NCBI GenBank assembly: GCA_025933895.1
Contig: JAICZB010000079.1
Span: 1 to 8,811, forward strand
Source: Thermoleophilia bacterium
GTDB lineage: Bacteria; Actinomycetota; Thermoleophilia; Gaiellales; Gaiellaceae
Direction: 5' to 3'
DNA length: 8,811 nucleotides
The translations under genes were made by a program, and so were the position numbers. This document shows positions 6,171 through 8,811 of the stretch, piece after piece; the first letter of the stretch is position 1, and each line of letters opens with the position of its first letter. The notes beneath the pieces were generated by a model. The model was not told the DNA's origin, did no database searches, and was given only the letters and a program-made list of their open reading frames with translations.

Positions 6171-7092
6171 CGGCGCGTGCCCGGCGCAGGGCCGGGCCGA
6201 GCGCCTGGCCGCCGCGCAGGACGGGCTCGAACAGGTCGCCGTGCCGCTCCACCCGCTGCAGTGCTTCGCGCCTGCCGAAGTCACGCGGACGCACCTTCTC
6301 GCCGAGCTCCTCCCAGCGCAACGGCGTCGACACCGGCGCGCCCGTCTTCGGCCGGACCGAGTAGGCGGAGGCGATCGTCTTCCCATGGCCGTTCTGGCGG
6401 TGGTCGAGAAGCACGCCGCGGCGCTTCTTCTTCAGCCACTCGGTCGTCACCAGGCCGGGATTGGCAGCCTCGAGCCCGCGGGACACGAGCTCCGCGAAGT
6501 CGTAGGCGTCCCGGTACGACGACCGCCGCGTGATCGGCACCAGCACGTGGATGCCGTCGGCGCCGCTCGTCTTCGGGTACGAGCGCAACCCGAGCTCCTC
6601 GAGCGCCTCGCGGATGAGATGCGCCACCCGGATCGCCTGCGTGAAGCCGTTACGCGACTCCGGCGGGTCGAGGTCGAAGACGACGTAGTCCGGACGCTCG
6701 GGCCTGTCGATCCGCGAGTACCACGCGTTCATGTCGATGCAGTTCATCTGCACCATCCAGACGAGCGCCGCAGTCTCGTTGACGAGCGTGAAATCGACGA
6801 GCCGCGACTCGCCCTCGCGCGGCCAGGTGCGGAACTGCCGCGTCGGGATCCAGTCGGGCTTCCCCTTCGGCGCCTGCTTGTGGAAGTACGGCTGGCCGTG
6901 GATGCCGTGCGGATAGCGCTTCAGGGTGAACGGCCGGTCGCGCAGGTGCGGCACGATCACGTCGCCGATCGCGGCGTAGTAGTGGGCGACGTCGCCCTTC
7001 GTCACGCCGTCCTCCGGGAAGAGCACGCGCTCGGGATGGGTCACGCGGACGCTCCGGCGCCCGATCTGCAGCTCGTCGGTCATCTCGTGCAT
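6157..7092 (-). CDS. ligD: Stand-alone LigD-type primase-polymerase (PolDom, archaeo-eukaryotic primase fold)
   Basis: This 311-residue protein matches the polymerase domain of bacterial ligase D, used in non-homologous end joining to extend and fill broken ends, preferably with ribonucleotides. The active site looks intact. The metal ligands of motif I are Asp140 and Asp142 (YVVFDLDPPES). The phosphate-binding motif is SGADGIHV (176-183, His182). The third acidic ligand is Asp230 (LLDHRQNGHGKT), followed by ASAYSVRP. The N-terminal part (RVTHPERVLFPEDGVTKGDV and FTLKRYPHGI) also matches. There is no ligase or phosphoesterase domain in this gene, and no Ku gene in the window, so the name refers to the polymerase module only. 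Start ATG 7092 or ATG 7083 (MTDELQIG) is possible; neither has a clear ribosome binding site. The gene overlaps the convergent beta-propeller gene by 14 bp and diverges from the cupin gene. Confidence 0.92.
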   Translation of the reverse strand: MHEMTDELQIGRRSVRVTHPERVLFPEDGVTKGDVAHYYAAIGDVIVPHLRDRPFTLKRYPHGIHGQPYFHKQAPKGKPDWIPTRQFRTWPREGESRLVDFTLVNETAALVWMVQMNCIDMNAWYSRIDRPERPDYVVFDLDPPESRNGFTQAIRVAHLIREALEELGLRSYPKTSGADGIHVLVPITRRSSYRDAYDFAELVSRGLEAANPGLVTTEWLKKKRRGVLLDHRQNGHGKTIASAYSVRPKTGAPVSTPLRWEELGEKVRPRDFGRREALQRVERHGDLFEPVLRGGQALGPALRRARAASGS

Positions 7093-7107
7093 CAGTATTG
7101 ACTGCCG
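7093..7107. promoter_or_regulatory. 15-bp divergent intergenic region
   Basis: Only 15 bp (24 bp if the polymerase starts at 7083) separate two divergent start codons, so the promoters of both genes must lie in or overlap this stretch and the start of the opposite gene. A weak -10-like TATTGA (7096-7101) ends six bases before the cupin ATG. Its last base departs from TANNNT. No Shine-Dalgarno sequence is present for either gene, which is consistent with leaderless transcripts. Confidence 0.4.
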
Positions 7108-7701
7108 ATGAGTGAGGAGTTCATCCTCGATACGCCGGTCGTGCGCGCGTTCGTCGCAGACGTCCGCGCCACGATCGAGGCCGCGGCGTCGCCGGAGCAG
7201 GCCTGCGAGGCGCTCGAGCCCCGGTTCGCGGAGCTGCTCGCGGAACCGGACTGGCTCCCGGCGGAGTATCGGGCAGCTGCTCCGGAGAGCGGCATGGGCG
7301 GAGGGATCGGCCAGTGGCTCCTCTACCGCGACGAGCACCGCCCGCTCTCGCTCTTCTCGCTCGTCGTCCCGTCCGGGGCCGAGACGCCGATCCACGACCA
7401 CCTCGCCTGGGGCCTCGTCGGTCTGTACCGCGGCGAGCAGGACGAGGAGATCTACGCGCGGTGCGACGGCGTGCTCGAGTTGCTCGAGCGGCGCTCGCTC
7501 GTGCCGGGCGACTTCTACGTCCTGATCCCGCCGCGCGACGACATCCACCGCGTGCGCACGACGTCCGCCGAGACCTCCGTCTCGATCCACCTGCTCACGA
7601 ACGACACGGGCTGCGTCTGGCGCCACTCGTTCGACGCCGACTCCGGCGAGGCCAGGCCGTTTCGCTCCGGCTACGTCAACGTGCTCTGCGAGGACGAATG
7701 A
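7108..7701 (+). CDS. Cysteine dioxygenase-like cupin (thiol dioxygenase family)
   Basis: This 197-residue cytosolic cupin resembles cysteine/3-mercaptopropionate dioxygenases, iron enzymes that oxidise a thiol to a sulfinate. The first cupin motif is PIHDHLAWGLVGLYRGEQ, with His96 and His98 as iron ligands. The second motif is DDIHRVR, with His147 as the third ligand. Ser159 and His161 (VSIHLL) match the Ser-His part of the Ser-His-Tyr triad, but the tyrosine is replaced by Leu163. There is also no cysteine at the position of the Cys-Tyr cross-link. The enzyme may therefore have altered activity or another substrate, and a general metal-dependent double-stranded beta-helix enzyme is the alternative. 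The ATG start has no ribosome binding site. The next gene, a b561-like membrane protein in the same frame, begins after 42 bp, probably in the same operon. Confidence 0.82.
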   Translation: MSEEFILDTPVVRAFVADVRATIEAAASPEQACEALEPRFAELLAEPDWLPAEYRAAAPESGMGGGIGQWLLYRDEHRPLSLFSLVVPSGAETPIHDHLAWGLVGLYRGEQDEEIYARCDGVLELLERRSLVPGDFYVLIPPRDDIHRVRTTSAETSVSIHLLTNDTGCVWRHSFDADSGEARPFRSGYVNVLCEDE

Positions 7702-7725
7702 CGCAGCTGTGTACGGCGGAGGGGT

Positions 7726-7733
7726 GAGGGGAA
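7726..7733 (+). promoter_or_regulatory. Ribosome binding site deciding the GTG start at 7744
   Basis: GAGGGGAA is a strong Shine-Dalgarno-like sequence in the 42-bp gap after the cupin gene. It ends ten bases before GTG 7744, a slightly long spacing. No other start codon lies in frame between the cupin stop and 7744. Confidence 0.5.
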
Positions 7734-7743
7734 CCCAGCAGGC

Positions 7744-8811
7744 GTGGGCGTCGAGGGCGACAGCCTCCACGGTGACGGTTCAGCTGCGCCGACGGCGGAA
7801 ACGCCGATCCTGCCGCGGACCGACGACTTGCTCGTCCGCGACCGCGGACCGCACGAACGACACCCGCTTCGAATCGGTCTGAGCGCCGGCGCCGCCGGCG
7901 GGCCGATCGACCCGGAGGACTGGGCCGGACACCTTCCGCAGACGAACGGGATCGCGCCCCGCGTGCGGATCGGCAGACGCTGGATCAACCTGCTCTGGCT
8001 GATCCCGCTCTCGGTCGCGCTGCTGATCGTCGCGATCGCGGTCGCGAAGGGCCTGCGCGGCATGCCCGGGGTCGAGGCGTTCGTGCGGCGCCACCCGGGC
8101 ACCGTCGCGAACACGCCTCGGAGCGCGATCGGGATCCCCTGGTGGGCGCGCTGGCAGCACTTCTTCAACCTCTTCTTCCTGATGTTCATCGTGCGCTCGG
8201 GGCTGCAGATCCTCGCCGACCACCCGCGCCTCTACTTCGATCGGAACTGCACGCCGGGTCGCGACTGGTTCCGCTTCCAGAAGGAGGTGCCGCTCGACCG
8301 GGTATGGACGGCGAAGGAGGACTCGGTCAGGCTGCCCGGCTGGCTCGGCATCCCCGGCCTGCGCCACTCGATCGGGCTCGCGCGCTGGTGGCACTTCGTC
8401 TTCGACCTGCTCTTCCTCGTTAACGGCGCGCTGTTCTATGTCCTCCTGTTCTCGACCGGGCACTGGCAGCGGCTCGTGCCGACGACCTGGCAGGTCTTCC
8501 CGAACGCGGGCTCGGTGCTGCTGCAATACCTGTCGCTCAATTGGCCGCTGGACAACGGCTGGGTGGCCTACAACGGGCTGCAGCTGCTGTCGTACTTCGT
8601 CACCGTCTTCGTCGCCGCGCCGCTCGCGCTGGCCACCGGACTGCTCCAGTCGCCCGCGATCTCCAACCGGATCCGGCTCGCCGGCCGGCGCTTCAACCAC
8701 CAGCTGGCGCGCACCGTCCACTTCTGGGTTCTCTGCTGGTTCCTCGTCTTCACCTTCCTCCACACGGCGATGATCTTCACGACCGGGCTGCTGCCGAACC
8801 TGAACCACATC
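7744..8811 (+). CDS. Cytochrome b561-like membrane protein, probable N-terminal part of a molybdopterin oxidoreductase (partial)
   Basis: The frame stays open for 356 codons and runs off the right edge. A hydrophilic N-terminal region of about 78 residues precedes five predicted transmembrane segments (about 80-103, 137-157, 215-237, 280-303 and 325-345). Histidines in the helices or at their ends fit b-type heme ligands: His139 (WQHFFN), His217 (WWHFVF), His326 (TVHFWV) and His340 (FLHTAM). The loop RSGLQILADHPRLYFDR and the ending GLLPNLNHI match actinobacterial proteins in which a b561-like domain is fused to, or adjacent to, a sulfite-oxidase-family molybdopterin domain. That second part would lie outside the window and is not seen. 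It would pass electrons between the quinone pool and an enzyme on one face of the membrane. It follows the thiol-dioxygenase-like cupin in the same frame after 42 bp, probably co-transcribed. Confidence 0.85.
   Translation, partial: MGVEGDSLHGDGSAAPTAETPILPRTDDLLVRDRGPHERHPLRIGLSAGAAGGPIDPEDWAGHLPQTNGIAPRVRIGRRWINLLWLIPLSVALLIVAIAVAKGLRGMPGVEAFVRRHPGTVANTPRSAIGIPWWARWQHFFNLFFLMFIVRSGLQILADHPRLYFDRNCTPGRDWFRFQKEVPLDRVWTAKEDSVRLPGWLGIPGLRHSIGLARWWHFVFDLLFLVNGALFYVLLFSTGHWQRLVPTTWQVFPNAGSVLLQYLSLNWPLDNGWVAYNGLQLLSYFVTVFVAAPLALATGLLQSPAISNRIRLAGRRFNHQLARTVHFWVLCWFLVFTFLHTAMIFTTGLLPNLNHI

Noticed and set aside
7093..7770. Upstream extension of the polymerase frame, opposite the cupin
   Set aside because: Antisense shadow; homology to LigD polymerase begins near 7083, and the cupin is clear on the other strand.
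7780..8808. Minus-strand ORF at the right edge
   Set aside because: Charged, repeat-like translation opposite a clear multi-pass membrane protein.

Overview
The window is very GC-rich, densely packed bacterial DNA with short intergenic gaps and many GTG/TTG starts. It looks like a high-GC actinobacterium, probably Thermoleophilia (Solirubrobacterales/Gaiellales-like). That placement is an inference from gene content and style (stand-alone LigD-type polymerase, b561 domain of a molybdopterin oxidoreductase, leaderless-looking promoters); no rRNA or marker gene is present.

Layout. (1) 2-142 is the 3' end of an unrecognised + strand gene. (2) 216-971 encodes an OmpR/PhoB-type response regulator whose receiver domain has lost its phosphorylation chemistry (Glu at the acceptor position, no acidic pair, no conserved Thr). 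It is followed by a membrane-anchored or exported di-heme cytochrome c of the cytochrome c peroxidase type (1005-2432). At the junction is a tandem array: CTGA four times at an exact 11-bp period (968-1004), the geometry expected of an OmpR-family operator. (3) A SAM methyltransferase (2457-3071, minus) converges on the cytochrome and diverges from a class III zinc alcohol dehydrogenase (3097-4203) across only 25 bp. The dehydrogenase leads a + strand run with a 9-TM EamA/DMT-like membrane protein (4207-5070) and a secreted Asp-box (BNR/Ycf48-like) beta-propeller (5067-6170). (4) A stand-alone LigD-type primase-polymerase (6157-7092, minus) overlaps the propeller gene tail to tail. It diverges across 15 bp from a thiol-dioxygenase-like cupin (7108-7701). 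The cupin is followed by a membrane cytochrome b561-like protein (7744 to the window end, incomplete), probably the N-terminal half of a sulfite-oxidase-family molybdopterin enzyme.

The two most interesting units are the pseudo-receiver regulator with its CTGA array and cytochrome, a plausible phosphorylation-independent redox regulon, and the thiol dioxygenase/molybdo-cytochrome pair, which could form a thiol-to-sulfate oxidation route. Both functional readings are inferences. There is no CRISPR array, tRNA, rRNA, insertion sequence or phage gene, and no gene-free stretch longer than about 75 bp.
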